Shown here: positions 54,622 through 63,706 of the stretch, piece after piece
Layout of the letters: every line of letters begins with the position of its first letter
Position numbering within the stretch: position 1 is the first letter of the stretch
Source of the DNA: Flavobacterium sp. N502536
GTDB lineage: Bacteria; Bacteroidota; Bacteroidia; Flavobacteriales; Flavobacteriaceae
Length of the DNA: 64,000 bases
Reading direction: 5' to 3'
Assembly: GCF_025947345.1 (NCBI RefSeq)
Contig: NZ_CP110011.1
Span: forward strand, 186,001 to 250,000
The notes under the pieces: model-generated
The model's database searches: none
The model's input: the letters and a program-made list of their open reading frames with translations, nothing else
What the model was told of the DNA's origin: nothing
Translations under genes and position numbers: made by a program

Positions 54622-55575
54622 ATGAAACTACCTTTTATAGAAATAATTGAAGCCACAACAAGTGACCCAAATTTACTGATGTGGAAATTTTATGATGAAG
54701 ACAAAGAAATCAAAAACGGAGCAAAACTAACCGTTCGGGAAAGTCAGCACGTTATGCTTTTAAATGAAGGGCAACTTGCTGATATTTTTTCTCCCGGGCT
54801 TTACACCTTATCTACCGAAAACATTCCTGTTTTAAGCAAACTAAAAGGCTGGAAATACGGTTTCGAAAGTCCGTTTAAAGTAGATGTTTATTTTTTCAAT
54901 ACCCATCAGTTTATCAATAATAAATGGGGAACTCCCGCTCCTATCCTGCTCAATGATCCGCAATTTGGTCAAATCAGAGTTCGCGCTTTTGGTAGTTTTG
55001 ATCTTAAAATCGCCGATGTTGCCAAATTCTTTCGACAATATGCCGGAACCTATCCGCAGCTCACGATTTTCGAATTACAAAATCAGTTGAGAGATTTTGT
55101 GGCTCCAAAATTTGGAGAAGTTCTCGCAAACGAAAATATAACCGTTACAGACATTGCCGGAAATAGTACACAATTAGGAAAAAAAATCGAACCCTATCTA
55201 AAACCTTATTTTGAGCAATTAGGAATCGAGCTAACCCAGTTTGTCATCACAAGTGTAACCTTGCCGGAAGATGTTACAGCACATTACGATAAAATCACTA
55301 ATATGAATATGGTGACCGATATGGACAAATTTACCAAATTCAATACCGCGACAGCTATTGGCGATAAAGGAACAGCGCTTCACGATGCGACCCAAAATGC
55401 GTTGAGTATGGGAATCCTCCTCAATCAATTACAGCAAAATAAAGAAACTCCGAAAGAAGAAGTCAAAGACGATATAACTTCAAAACTTCAAAAACTAAAA
55501 TCTTTATTTGATGCCGGTTTAATTGACGAAGACGAGTTTAAAAACAAAAAAACCGAATTGTTAAATCAATTGTAA
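54622..55575 (+). CDS. SPFH-domain protein with C-terminal SHOCT motif
   Basis: 317 residues without a signal or membrane helix. Residues about 20-230 resemble the soluble SPFH/virion-core P7-like family (GLYTLSTENIPVL, FFNTHQFINNKWGTPAPI, GSFDLKIADVAKFF, VITSVTLPEDV). The C terminus KLQKLKSLFDAGLIDEDEFKNKKTELL is a SHOCT motif, a short oligomerising helix pair. The next gene overlaps its stop by one base, so translation is coupled. It opens a cassette of unknown function. Confidence 0.82.
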   Translation: MKLPFIEIIEATTSDPNLLMWKFYDEDKEIKNGAKLTVRESQHVMLLNEGQLADIFSPGLYTLSTENIPVLSKLKGWKYGFESPFKVDVYFFNTHQFINNKWGTPAPILLNDPQFGQIRVRAFGSFDLKIADVAKFFRQYAGTYPQLTIFELQNQLRDFVAPKFGEVLANENITVTDIAGNSTQLGKKIEPYLKPYFEQLGIELTQFVITSVTLPEDVTAHYDKITNMNMVTDMDKFTKFNTATAIGDKGTALHDATQNALSMGILLNQLQQNKETPKEEVKDDITSKLQKLKSLFDAGLIDEDEFKNKKTELLNQL

Positions 55576-55817
55576 TGGAAGAGAAAAAAGTCAATTCGTT
55601 TTTAGACAAGCTCAAGGCCAATGCGAAAAAGCAAGCCAATTACGGCGGTGAGTCTGAAAGCAGCGAGGCACAGCTGAATGCAAGAGACTGTCCAAACTGT
55701 GGTGCCGGAAGAGCCAAACAAGACGGTGTAACACATTGCGCCTATTGCGGATTTGAGTTTATAACCGTCAAACTTACAGACGGGGTTTACATTAAAAAAG
55801 AAGACAATTCAATTTAA
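55575..55817 (+). CDS. 80-aa zinc-ribbon protein
   Basis: The ATG shares a base with the SPFH stop (TAATG). The N-terminal half is polar and helical. The C-terminal half has a zinc ribbon CPNCGAG-(x)n-CAYCGF. Probably a partner of the SPFH protein; no function is known. Confidence 0.7.
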   Translation: MEEKKVNSFLDKLKANAKKQANYGGESESSEAQLNARDCPNCGAGRAKQDGVTHCAYCGFEFITVKLTDGVYIKKEDNSI

Positions 55818-55829
55818 AAATAAAACATA

Positions 55830-56762
55830 GTGTTCGGATTATTCAACAAACAAAAAGGCGAAGATGCTGTTCCTGAATGGTATTCAGAACTTAAGGAATC
55901 ACAGGAAAGATGGTTTAATTTCTTAGAAAAACTAGAAGCCAAAATGGAAGAGTTTGCCACGGCAGCTATTCCGGAACTGAAAGAAATTTTACAAACCGAT
56001 GACGATTTATACAAAAGAACCTTTCATAAAGTCTATTCGGGCGTAAACGGACAATTGTCTAATATCAGAGAAAAAGCCAGAACGACCTATGACGAAAAAA
56101 TAATAAACGTTTATTACAACTACAATTCACAGATCTCTGTTTTAAGCAAACACCACAATCTGGTTTCCGATTTTAGAAACCACTGTTCTGATCGTTACCA
56201 TGCTTTTGAAGATCAATACGAATATTGGAGAAATCAAATCGAAAAAACACAGGAACGTGACCTCGAAATCGAATATCAAAAAATAGTCGACGAATACGAA
56301 GCCATTAAAGACAAATTCAGCTGTACACAATGTGGCGGCAATATTCAAATCGAAAAAATATTTTTAATCGAAACCTATATCGCTTGCCCTTATTGCAAAA
56401 CACAAAACACCTTTGCGCCTAGTACACAGGGTAGAAATCTGCAAAATATTGCAAGAGGTCTGGCCGAACAAAGAACTGCGCATTTGTATGAAGCCTTTGA
56501 AACCGAAAACAACAAAGAACGCGAATTGTACCATCAGCGTCATGAATTAAGTTTGAGTAAAATTCACGAATCAAACAAAAAGGTTTTAAGTGAAATTCAG
56601 TCTAAAATGGATGATTTAGAAGAACAAAGACAATTTGTGATTAAAAATGCTCCCAAATTATATCAGGTTTATTTGCGCGCTATGTACGACGAATGGAATA
56701 CAATTACACCCGATTTAAAAGAGCACAACGAAAAAATGTATCAAAATCAAATACAATCCTAA
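55830..56762 (+). CDS. Coiled-coil protein with central zinc ribbon
   Basis: 310 residues starting at GTG 55830, 12 bases after the preceding stop. Long charged helices before (residues 10-165) and after (200-300) flank a ribbon CTQCGGN-(x)n-CPYCKTQ near 170-190. No signal or membrane segment. Its place and its second zinc ribbon suggest that it works with the two preceding gene products. I know no named family. Confidence 0.7.
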   Translation: MFGLFNKQKGEDAVPEWYSELKESQERWFNFLEKLEAKMEEFATAAIPELKEILQTDDDLYKRTFHKVYSGVNGQLSNIREKARTTYDEKIINVYYNYNSQISVLSKHHNLVSDFRNHCSDRYHAFEDQYEYWRNQIEKTQERDLEIEYQKIVDEYEAIKDKFSCTQCGGNIQIEKIFLIETYIACPYCKTQNTFAPSTQGRNLQNIARGLAEQRTAHLYEAFETENNKERELYHQRHELSLSKIHESNKKVLSEIQSKMDDLEEQRQFVIKNAPKLYQVYLRAMYDEWNTITPDLKEHNEKMYQNQIQS

Positions 56763-56789
56763 TAATTTATTAACCCTAAAATTTGAAAA

Positions 56790-57749
56790 ATGTTTAAAAA
56801 ACTTTTTGGAGCTCTAACTGGAGACAACAAGCAGGAAAACCAGAATTATGAAGCACAAACTTCAAATAACAATTATGAAAATGAATACGAAAATGAGGAT
56901 CAGGAAGTAGAATACGATCCGGAAACTTTACATGGAACACATTATACTGTAGAAGATTTTGATGCCGAAGTTGCCGAAAGAGCCGAAGCATGGATCGCAG
57001 ACGAGCGTGCAAGTGGAGAAAATCTGGAAGACAAAGACATTCAAAACATATATTTCAATTACAGAAGAACGGTTTACACCGAATGGAACAACTGCGATTC
57101 AGATCAAATGATTCGTTTTGAGCACGCCAATTCTTTAAAATACAGCGGAGTTCAGGTTTCGGGATTTGTAAAAGTTGACGACAACAATCCGTTTCTAGAG
57201 CCTGTACATGGCGTAGATTTAAGAACGTATACCGCAATGTGCCTTAAGATCAGTGCCGGAGTCGATTACCTTGAAGTTTGCAAAGCAATGGGATTTGAGC
57301 CTGTAATCTGGGAAGAATTAAACACCATCTGGCCACAGCGTATGGGAGAAGATACTTCGTTTACGGTTACCACTTTGTTTGGACAATATTATGCCGAAAA
57401 TGTAACGGTTCCGCAATTAGAAAACCTGAATGCTGAAATTTCGGAAGAAGGAGCTGCTAATCTTGAAAAAATCAGAACCGACCGTTATTTCTATGAAGAA
57501 CTTGCAGGTGCCAGACAAGCGGCGTACGAGTACGGAATCGATGGTGCTCAATGGATTCTAGAAAACTTCGGAATCAATCTTGCCGATTTCCAATCGGTAG
57601 CCATGCAATGGATGACTGAGCAAAATCAAAACTGGAATTCAGCAGATATCACAGAATTTCATGACTATCAGCAAGCAAAACAAAAAGAATATGCTGCAAA
57701 ATTTGCTGCAGAACAAGGAGGAAACATTGCAGACGATGTAAATTTCTAA
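56790..57749 (+). CDS. Acidic protein of unknown function
   Basis: 319 residues. The N-terminal MFKKLFGALTGDNKQ resembles the start of the previous protein (MFGLFNKQKG). A strongly acidic Asn/Glu linker (20-45) and an alpha-helical body without motif I can name follow, with many Trp, Tyr and Glu residues. It starts 27 bases after the previous stop and ends just before a terminator, so the four genes from 54622 form one operon. Confidence 0.75.
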   Translation: MFKKLFGALTGDNKQENQNYEAQTSNNNYENEYENEDQEVEYDPETLHGTHYTVEDFDAEVAERAEAWIADERASGENLEDKDIQNIYFNYRRTVYTEWNNCDSDQMIRFEHANSLKYSGVQVSGFVKVDDNNPFLEPVHGVDLRTYTAMCLKISAGVDYLEVCKAMGFEPVIWEELNTIWPQRMGEDTSFTVTTLFGQYYAENVTVPQLENLNAEISEEGAANLEKIRTDRYFYEELAGARQAAYEYGIDGAQWILENFGINLADFQSVAMQWMTEQNQNWNSADITEFHDYQQAKQKEYAAKFAAEQGGNIADDVNF

Positions 57750-57770
57750 TTTGACTTTCTTATCAGGATA

Positions 57771-57802
57771 AAAAACCGATTTGCAAAACAAATCGGTTTT
57801 TT
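57771..57802 (+). terminator. Intrinsic terminator
   Basis: AAAAACCGATTTG / CAAATCGGTTTTT perfect stem with an AAAA-type loop and T-run. Confidence 0.9.
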
Positions 57803-57858
57803 GTTCGTTTAAAACATTTCAGAATTCTATAAAAGTTACTTCATAAAAACAATACCAA

Positions 57859-58605
57859 ATGGAAAACACACCTACCTTCTTTGCCGACGGGGAAAGCCCA
57901 ATAATGATCGAAGCCTATAAAAGAGCACAAGAAACCTTCAAATATTTCTGGAGAGAATTATCGTGGGAATACCGCCGAATCGTTCCGGGACTTGATGTTG
58001 CCTGTGTAAAACTGGCCTTCACACAAGAAATAGACGGAGAAACCGTAGTCGAGCATATGTGGATTAACGATATCAATTTTGACGGCGATACCATTTATGG
58101 CATCCTGGTAAATCAACCCAATGATTTAACCAACGTCAATAATGGCGACGAAATACAAATACCTGCTAATCAAATAAGCGATTGGTTGTTTGCCAGCGAT
58201 GGAAAAACTTACGGAGCTTTCACCATACAGGCCATGCGTTCAGAAATGGATGAAGACGAAAGAGAAGATCACGACGAAGCCTGGGGATTAGATTTTGGAG
58301 ATTACAACGACATACTGGTTGTTTCAGATCAAAAAGAAAAGCCCGAAAATCTGGTAGAACATCCAATGAGCAAAAACATGAAGGAGAGCCTTATTGATTT
58401 TGTAAAAAATAATCCCGAAGAACTTAGCGCAACAGATGAACTGGGATATACTTTTCTGCACCGCGAAACCATTGCAGGAAACAAAACAAGTGTAGAAATT
58501 TTATTGGAATTTGGAGCTGATGTGAAAGCCGAAACTGTCAATGGAAAAACCGCTCTTGATTTTGCAAAACAGCTAAACTGGGAACATTTAATTCCTTTGT
58601 TGTAA
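57859..58605 (+). CDS. DUF2314 protein with C-terminal ankyrin repeat
   Basis: 248 residues. Residues about 15-160 match DUF2314 (YKRAQETFKYFWRELSWEYRRI, VEHMWIND, YGILVNQP, DWLFASDGKTYGAFTI). Residues about 185-248 form one or two ankyrin repeats (DELGYTFLHRETIAGNKTSVEILLEFGADV, NGKTALDFA). It is a cytosolic protein, probably binding another protein. It has its own terminator on each side. Confidence 0.85.
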   Translation: MENTPTFFADGESPIMIEAYKRAQETFKYFWRELSWEYRRIVPGLDVACVKLAFTQEIDGETVVEHMWINDINFDGDTIYGILVNQPNDLTNVNNGDEIQIPANQISDWLFASDGKTYGAFTIQAMRSEMDEDEREDHDEAWGLDFGDYNDILVVSDQKEKPENLVEHPMSKNMKESLIDFVKNNPEELSATDELGYTFLHRETIAGNKTSVEILLEFGADVKAETVNGKTALDFAKQLNWEHLIPLL

Positions 58606-58617
58606 TATTTAACCTTT

Positions 58618-58654
58618 AAAGTCCGATTTTCATAAGCAAGTCGGACTTTTTTTT
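58618..58654 (+). terminator. Intrinsic terminator
   Basis: AAGTCCGA / TCGGACTT stem with a 14-base loop and T-run. Confidence 0.85.
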
Positions 58655-58753
58655 GAAATTTCTATGAAAATAAATATTAATTTATAGTAACCATTAAGAC
58701 ACCTTTTTTTAATAATAAAGCATTAATTTTGCGGCACCCAAAACAAATCTGCC

Positions 58754-59245
58754 ATGAAAAAAATATTGCTAGTAGTAACCTTTACTCTTTTTTTACCCTA
58801 TGCCCTTCTTGCGCAAACCAAAACCGAAGCACAGGCCATTTTTGCAAAATCAACTAATTATGTAAACGATTTTGAAAAAATCCTTACTGCAAGCCAGATC
58901 AAGAATCTGAACGACTTTTTAAAAGCGGGCGAGAACAAAACTAAAACTAAAATTACTATTGTAACCACTTCTTCAATAGCCCCTTATACCAACCTTACCG
59001 ATTATTCATCCGATTTTGAGCAATACCTGGTTTCTACCTTAAAAATTGACTCCTCTATTTTAATTGTTTTAAGCAAGCAACTCAGACAAATTCAGATTCA
59101 GGGGGTTAATAAACTGCGTCCTAAAATGAGCGATCAGGAAATTAAAGATATAGTATCGGCCTATGTGCTTCCGGAACTAAAAAAAGGCGATTACCATAAA
59201 GCCTTACAGGAAGGTGCAATTCAGCTTATTAAGAAGCTCGAATAA
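58754..59245 (+). CDS. Exported TPM-domain protein
   Basis: 163 residues with a signal peptide (1-21, ending LLAQ). The mature part is a TPM-domain fold: LTASQIKNLNDFLKAGENKTKTKITIVTT, ILIVLSKQLRQIQIQ and YHKALQEGAIQLI. It lacks the C-terminal membrane helix and Gly-rich tail of longer TPM proteins. TPM domains occur in photosystem repair and phosphatase-like proteins, but here the role is unknown. A TAATTTTG promoter box lies at 58724-58731. Confidence 0.8.
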   Translation: MKKILLVVTFTLFLPYALLAQTKTEAQAIFAKSTNYVNDFEKILTASQIKNLNDFLKAGENKTKTKITIVTTSSIAPYTNLTDYSSDFEQYLVSTLKIDSSILIVLSKQLRQIQIQGVNKLRPKMSDQEIKDIVSAYVLPELKKGDYHKALQEGAIQLIKKLE

Positions 59246-59289
59246 AAAATCCATTTTATCGACAACGGATTTAATCCAAAAAAATAGCA

Positions 59290-59324
59290 AAATCTGACTT
59301 GTGAAAACGGGTCGGATTTTTTTT
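59290..59324 (+). terminator. Intrinsic terminator
   Basis: AATCTGAC / GTCGGATT stem (T-G pair allowed) with inner GT/AC and a T8 run. Confidence 0.75.
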
Positions 59325-59385
59325 ATCAATAAAAAACGTTTATTGCCCCACAAACAATCCCCCACAAACATAGCCGCATCCCCTC

Positions 59386-59414
59386 TTTGCGCGCGATTTA
59401 TTTTCATAACTTTA
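59386..59414 (+). promoter_or_regulatory. Bacteroidota-type promoter for the ureohydrolase gene
   Basis: TTTG at 59386-59389, a 17-base spacer, then TAACTTTA at 59407-59414, 20 bases before the ATG. Confidence 0.5.
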
Positions 59415-59433
59415 GCACTAAATAAATAAGGTT

Positions 59434-60342
59434 ATGAAAGAAATATGCATTGTTGAATTTCCATCAAATTTGGGTTTAAAAGAACCTCAACCCGGAAAAG
59501 AACCAGGCGTAAAAAAACTGCCGGATTGGTTATGGAAACATAATTTACACAAAGTCATTCTCCCTAAAAACATCATCAGGCTTGATCCTCCAAAATATTC
59601 AAATAGCCGTGATCCTGAAACTCAGCTTCTCAACAGCAATTCATTGGTTGGTTATGCCAGAGAGCAGGCCTATTTGCTAAACAACTTGCTTTCTCAAAAC
59701 AAATTTCCGTTTATTCTGGGCGGAGACTGCAGCATTCTACTCGGAGCAGCTATCGCTTTAAAGCAAAAAGGAAATTACGGATTGTTTTATCTGGACGGGC
59801 ATACCGATTTTATGGATGTCGCTTTATCCGAAACCGGAGGTGTTGGCGGAATGGCCGCATCAATAGTTACCGGAAACGGAACTGAAAAACTAACCAATAT
59901 TCTAAACCTGCGTCCTTATATCAACGAAGAGAACCTATGGTGCGTGGGCAACCGCGAATATGATGATGCCTATGAAAATGAAATTCGCAATTCGGCTGCC
60001 ACTTATGTTAGTCTTGAAAACTTGCGAAAAGAAGGAATTTTAAAAAGCGTACAATCTTTTCTTTCAGAAGTAAAGAACAAAAAACTGGATGGTTTCTGGC
60101 TGCATATTGATCTGGATGTTCTAAACGATGCCGTAATGCCTTGCGTAGACAGCCGAACGCCTGACGGACTTACTTATGAAGAGTTCAATGAGCTACTTGC
60201 ACTCCTTTTTCAAAGCAATCAATTAACCGGGCTTGAAATTACCATTTTAGACCCTGATCTCGACGTTACCGGGCAATACACCAAAGAGTTTGTACAGCAA
60301 TTTACCACTACTTTTAATACCCATATCAATCTGGAGGTATAA
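59434..60342 (+). CDS. Arginase/agmatinase-family (ureohydrolase) protein
   Basis: 302 residues. The metal-binding motifs of the manganese ureohydrolases appear as FILGGDCS, LDGHTDFMD and HIDLDVLNDAVMP. The first motif has Cys where classical arginases have His (GGDHS), and the second has DGHTD for DAHxD. Such variants occur in uncharacterised family members, so the substrate (arginine, agmatine, formiminoglutamate or another guanidino compound) cannot be assigned. It has its own promoter. Confidence 0.85.
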   Translation: MKEICIVEFPSNLGLKEPQPGKEPGVKKLPDWLWKHNLHKVILPKNIIRLDPPKYSNSRDPETQLLNSNSLVGYAREQAYLLNNLLSQNKFPFILGGDCSILLGAAIALKQKGNYGLFYLDGHTDFMDVALSETGGVGGMAASIVTGNGTEKLTNILNLRPYINEENLWCVGNREYDDAYENEIRNSAATYVSLENLRKEGILKSVQSFLSEVKNKKLDGFWLHIDLDVLNDAVMPCVDSRTPDGLTYEEFNELLALLFQSNQLTGLEITILDPDLDVTGQYTKEFVQQFTTTFNTHINLEV

Positions 60343-60429
60343 AAACTTTTTGTCCTGATTTTGTCAAACTAAAAAACGTATTTTAGCTACTACCATTGAA
60401 GCAAAAAACACAGCCAAAACAATTGCATC

Positions 60430-60819
60430 ATGAATACAGCGATACAGGATTACAATAATTTACAAAGCAGTTCCGATCAGGAAATCTGCGATCGACTGGC
60501 GGTGCTAATCGACGAAAATCTACCGGAGGCCGAGAATAAAATCTGGCACGCACATCCGGTCTGGTTTTTAGACGGAAATCCTATTGTAGGCTACAGCAAG
60601 CTAAAAAACAATGTTCGGCTATTGTTCTGGAGCGGCCAGTCTTTTGAGGAAAAAGAGCTTATCAACGAAGGTTCTTTTAAAGCGGCAGAATTTCGCTATA
60701 CCTCAGTCGACCAAATTAACCCATCCGACTTAAAACGCTGGCTAAAAAAAGCAAGCGAAATTCAGTGGGATTATAAAAATATTGTCAAACGAAAGGGCGT
60801 TCTGGAACGATTAAAATAG
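60430..60819 (+). CDS. DUF1801-family protein
   Basis: 129 residues with the DUF1801 (YdhG-like) features: ENLPEAENKIWHAHPVWF, GYSKLKNNVRLLFWSG and FKAAEFRYTSVDQI. No signal or membrane segment. The biochemical function of the family is unclear. It is 87 bases from the ureohydrolase gene. Confidence 0.85.
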   Translation: MNTAIQDYNNLQSSSDQEICDRLAVLIDENLPEAENKIWHAHPVWFLDGNPIVGYSKLKNNVRLLFWSGQSFEEKELINEGSFKAAEFRYTSVDQINPSDLKRWLKKASEIQWDYKNIVKRKGVLERLK

Positions 60820-60863
60820 GTCATCAACTCTCTTTTACCAAAGCCAAATAACCAAAACAATTA

Positions 60864-61418
60864 ATGAGTCGAAGACACAAAACAAGTATCCAAAAAAGTA
60901 ATTCCCAAAAAAACACTATTGCTTTTTTTATAAAAACACTCTCAATTATCCTTTGTCCAATTAGTCTCATGTATGCACTAAGACAGTATTACAATTTTAT
61001 AATTATTGAGTTTCATTTTTTGTTTTACATTTATTTAATTTCAAGCCTTGTTTTTGGACTATTATTCTATAAATATCAAAAAAATCACGAAGGGAAAAGT
61101 TTTAAAATATGGAATTATTCCCTTTCAATTATTATAATTTATGGCTCTATATCGTGTGCCACTTTTATTTTGTCCAATGACTATTTATCCACTAACAAAG
61201 AATATTCAATAATTTCTCCTATTCTGGAAAAACATGAAAACTACAGAAATTCTCCCAATTATATTGTAGTCGATATTGAAGGAACCAAAAGAGAAATCAA
61301 CATTCATGATTATGATTTTAAAGAAATCAGTATCTATAATTTTGCAAGAATCACTATTAAAAAAGGATACTGGGGTTTTCCCATCATAATTGAAACCAAA
61401 CTAAAACTAGATCAATGA
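60864..61418 (+). CDS. Membrane protein of unknown function
   Basis: 184 residues. A basic N terminus (MSRRHKTSIQKSN) comes before four hydrophobic helices between residues about 18 and 110. A hydrophilic C-terminal domain (about 115-184) follows. No family is recognised. It is 1 base from the next gene and so co-transcribed. Confidence 0.7.
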   Translation: MSRRHKTSIQKSNSQKNTIAFFIKTLSIILCPISLMYALRQYYNFIIIEFHFLFYIYLISSLVFGLLFYKYQKNHEGKSFKIWNYSLSIIIIYGSISCATFILSNDYLSTNKEYSIISPILEKHENYRNSPNYIVVDIEGTKREINIHDYDFKEISIYNFARITIKKGYWGFPIIIETKLKLDQ

Positions 61419-61419
61419 G

Positions 61420-62073
61420 ATGGAGAGCCAAGAAATAATACAAGTCCTAATTTACTTTCATGCCCTGTTTGGCGCTATTGCGCTTGTTTCGGGATTCATC
61501 TCGTTACTCTCGCAAAAAGGAAAAAAAACGCATAAAAAACTCGGAAAACTCTTTTATTACACCATGCTTTTGTCGGCCATAAGTGCTTTGATTATTTCGG
61601 TTCTGCCTCAACATCAAAGTCCGTTTTTATTTTCAATTGGAATTTTTAGTTCCTATTTCGTACTAACAGGCTATAGGGCTTTGCGCTTTAAAAAGAATGA
61701 TGTCAACCTGAAAAACGATAAAATCATTTCGGGAATTATGATGATTACGGGACTTATAATGATCCTGTACAATCCGATAGTGCATCAGACTATCAATATT
61801 GTTTTAACTGCTTTTGGTCTTGTTGGACTGATTTTTTCAAGCAGAGATTTAATACTGTTTAAAAATAAAACCAGACTTAAAAGTGTCTGGCTCAAATTGC
61901 ATTTAGGAAAAATGCTCGGCGGTTATATTTCTGCCACAACCGCTTTTGTTGTCGTAAATGAATTTTTTCCCAGTTTTTATGGCTGGTTTATCCCCGGAAC
62001 AATAGGAGCATTTTATATTGTTTACTGGATGAGAAAAGTCAATAACAAACAAACCGCAATAAGAATAGAATAG
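61420..62073 (+). CDS. DUF2306-like multi-pass membrane protein
   Basis: 217 residues with about six hydrophobic helices. The first (FHALFGAIALVSGFISLL) is followed by KKTHKKLGKLFYYTML, a pattern seen in DUF2306 and related putative haem-associated membrane proteins. The His residues in helices 1 and 2 could bind haem, but this is only a suggestion. It starts 1 base after the previous stop. Confidence 0.7.
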   Translation: MESQEIIQVLIYFHALFGAIALVSGFISLLSQKGKKTHKKLGKLFYYTMLLSAISALIISVLPQHQSPFLFSIGIFSSYFVLTGYRALRFKKNDVNLKNDKIISGIMMITGLIMILYNPIVHQTINIVLTAFGLVGLIFSSRDLILFKNKTRLKSVWLKLHLGKMLGGYISATTAFVVVNEFFPSFYGWFIPGTIGAFYIVYWMRKVNNKQTAIRIE

Positions 62074-62130
62074 AATTATTGAAGAAACAAAAAAAAGAAA
62101 GAAGAGAGACAACTTACTCCTTAAACTAAA

Positions 62131-63033
62131 ATGAAAAAACGAATAACCTATCAAATTGATTCCTTTACCAAAGAAAAATTCAAAGGAAACCCGGCAGGAG
62201 TTGTGATAAATGCAGATGGAATGAGTGATTATGAAATGCAGCAAATTGCCAGGGAACTAAATAACTCAGAAACGGCATTTCTTTTCTCTCCCGATAGTCC
62301 CGACTGCGATGGAATTATACGCTATTTTACACCAAATACCGAAGTTCCCATCTGCGGGCACGCCACAATTGCAGCCATGTACGCAAAGGCAATCGAAGAA
62401 AAACTGAACTCCTGTATTCTAAGATACAAAACAAAAGTTGGTATTCTCCCATTTGAAATCATCCGAAAAAATGACGATTATCAAATTGTAATGACACAGG
62501 GAAGCTTCGAACTTAGTAAACCCTTTAATGCAACGATCACACAAAAAATGTTAACGGCCTTAGGAGTGGAACAAGCAGAAGTAGATGAAAGATGCCCGAT
62601 TCAAATTGCCTCTACAGGTCATTCTAAAGTAATGATCGGAATCAAAAGCAGAACAAAATTAAACGCTTTAACTCCTAACTATACTGATTTAGCCAACTTA
62701 AGCCAAGAGATTAACTGCAACGGTTATTTTGTTTTTACATTTGATTCTGACGATACAGATGTTTTGACCTATGGCCGAATGTTTGCACCCGGAATTGGTA
62801 TAAATGAAGATCCTGTTACCGGAAATGCAAACGGACCTTTGGGTGGTTATTTGATTCAAAACAAAATTGTTGCTTTCAGTGGTAACGAATTTCAGTTTAA
62901 CGGAAGACAAGGAGAAAAAATAGACCGTCTTGGAGTCATACAGGTTAGAGTGACAATTGACGATAATCGCCCAAAATTAATTCAAATCAAAGGGGATGCC
63001 GTTGCTGTTTTTAGAACCGAGATCCTTCTTTAG
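62131..63033 (+). CDS. PhzF-family isomerase
   Basis: 300 residues of the PhzF/diaminopimelate-epimerase-like fold. Seen: QIDSFTKEKFKGNPAGVV, the catalytic Glu in LNNSETAFLF, PICGHATIAAMYA and DPVTGNANGPLGGYLI. No phenazine genes are near; most PhzF homologues have unknown substrates. It is alone, 57 bases after the membrane protein gene. Confidence 0.9.
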   Translation: MKKRITYQIDSFTKEKFKGNPAGVVINADGMSDYEMQQIARELNNSETAFLFSPDSPDCDGIIRYFTPNTEVPICGHATIAAMYAKAIEEKLNSCILRYKTKVGILPFEIIRKNDDYQIVMTQGSFELSKPFNATITQKMLTALGVEQAEVDERCPIQIASTGHSKVMIGIKSRTKLNALTPNYTDLANLSQEINCNGYFVFTFDSDDTDVLTYGRMFAPGIGINEDPVTGNANGPLGGYLIQNKIVAFSGNEFQFNGRQGEKIDRLGVIQVRVTIDDNRPKLIQIKGDAVAVFRTEILL

Positions 63034-63072
63034 AGGTAGTATTCAACTCCTTAATCCACTAAAAAAAGCACA

Positions 63073-63504
63073 ATGGAAATAACTGCCTTCCGAAAAAGCG
63101 ACTACGAACCTTTAAGAACTTTATTCTTAAAGGAGAGACGACGCACTTTTTCGTGGCACGATCCTTCTGAATTTCAATTGAAAGATTTTGACCGGGATAC
63201 TAAAGGTGAGTTGATTTTAGTGGCGCGAGAAAACGAAGTTCCTGTTGGCTTTATTTCGATCTGGATGAAGGATTATTTTATTCATCATTTATATGTCGAC
63301 GAGCAATATCAGGCCAAAGGCATAGGAACCGAATTATTGAAAGCGGCAATCAAAGTAACCAAACTGCCCCTCACTTTAAAATGTTTAGAAAACAACTCCA
63401 AAGCCGTTGCCTTCTATCTCAAAAAAGGCTTTTGGGCCACCGAAAGAGGACAATCAGAACATGGCCCTTATATTTTATTTGAATTGAATGGAAATATAAA
63501 TTAA
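63073..63504 (+). CDS. GNAT-family N-acetyltransferase
   Basis: 143 residues. The acetyl-CoA binding motif A reads HHLYVDEQYQAKGIGTELLKAA, and the C-terminal part has LKCLENNSKAVAFYLKKGFWATERG. The substrate is unknown. It is 39 bases after phzF. Confidence 0.9.
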   Translation: MEITAFRKSDYEPLRTLFLKERRRTFSWHDPSEFQLKDFDRDTKGELILVARENEVPVGFISIWMKDYFIHHLYVDEQYQAKGIGTELLKAAIKVTKLPLTLKCLENNSKAVAFYLKKGFWATERGQSEHGPYILFELNGNIN

Positions 63505-63541
63505 GAAGTAAGATATCAAAACTAAAACCTACCAAAAAAAA

Positions 63542-63634
63542 ATGAATAACAAAGAATTACCATTAGACTATAAACAAATAATTGAAAATGCAAAATCCAA
63601 ATCAAAGAAAAGATCCTACGACCTCGTATTTTGA
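63542..63634 (+). CDS. 30-aa small ORF, possibly a gene fragment
   Basis: The ATG-started ORF MNNKELPLDYKQIIENAKSK continues with SKKRSYDLVF before TGA. It is polar and could be the N-terminal stub of a longer lost gene. A real micropeptide cannot be excluded. Confidence 0.25.
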   Translation: MNNKELPLDYKQIIENAKSKSKKRSYDLVF

Positions 63635-63706
63635 CAAATTAAAAGTTTTATCATCTTTAAATAATCTAGAATTCGATCATAGCTCTAAACTCAACAAACC
63701 CTAAAA

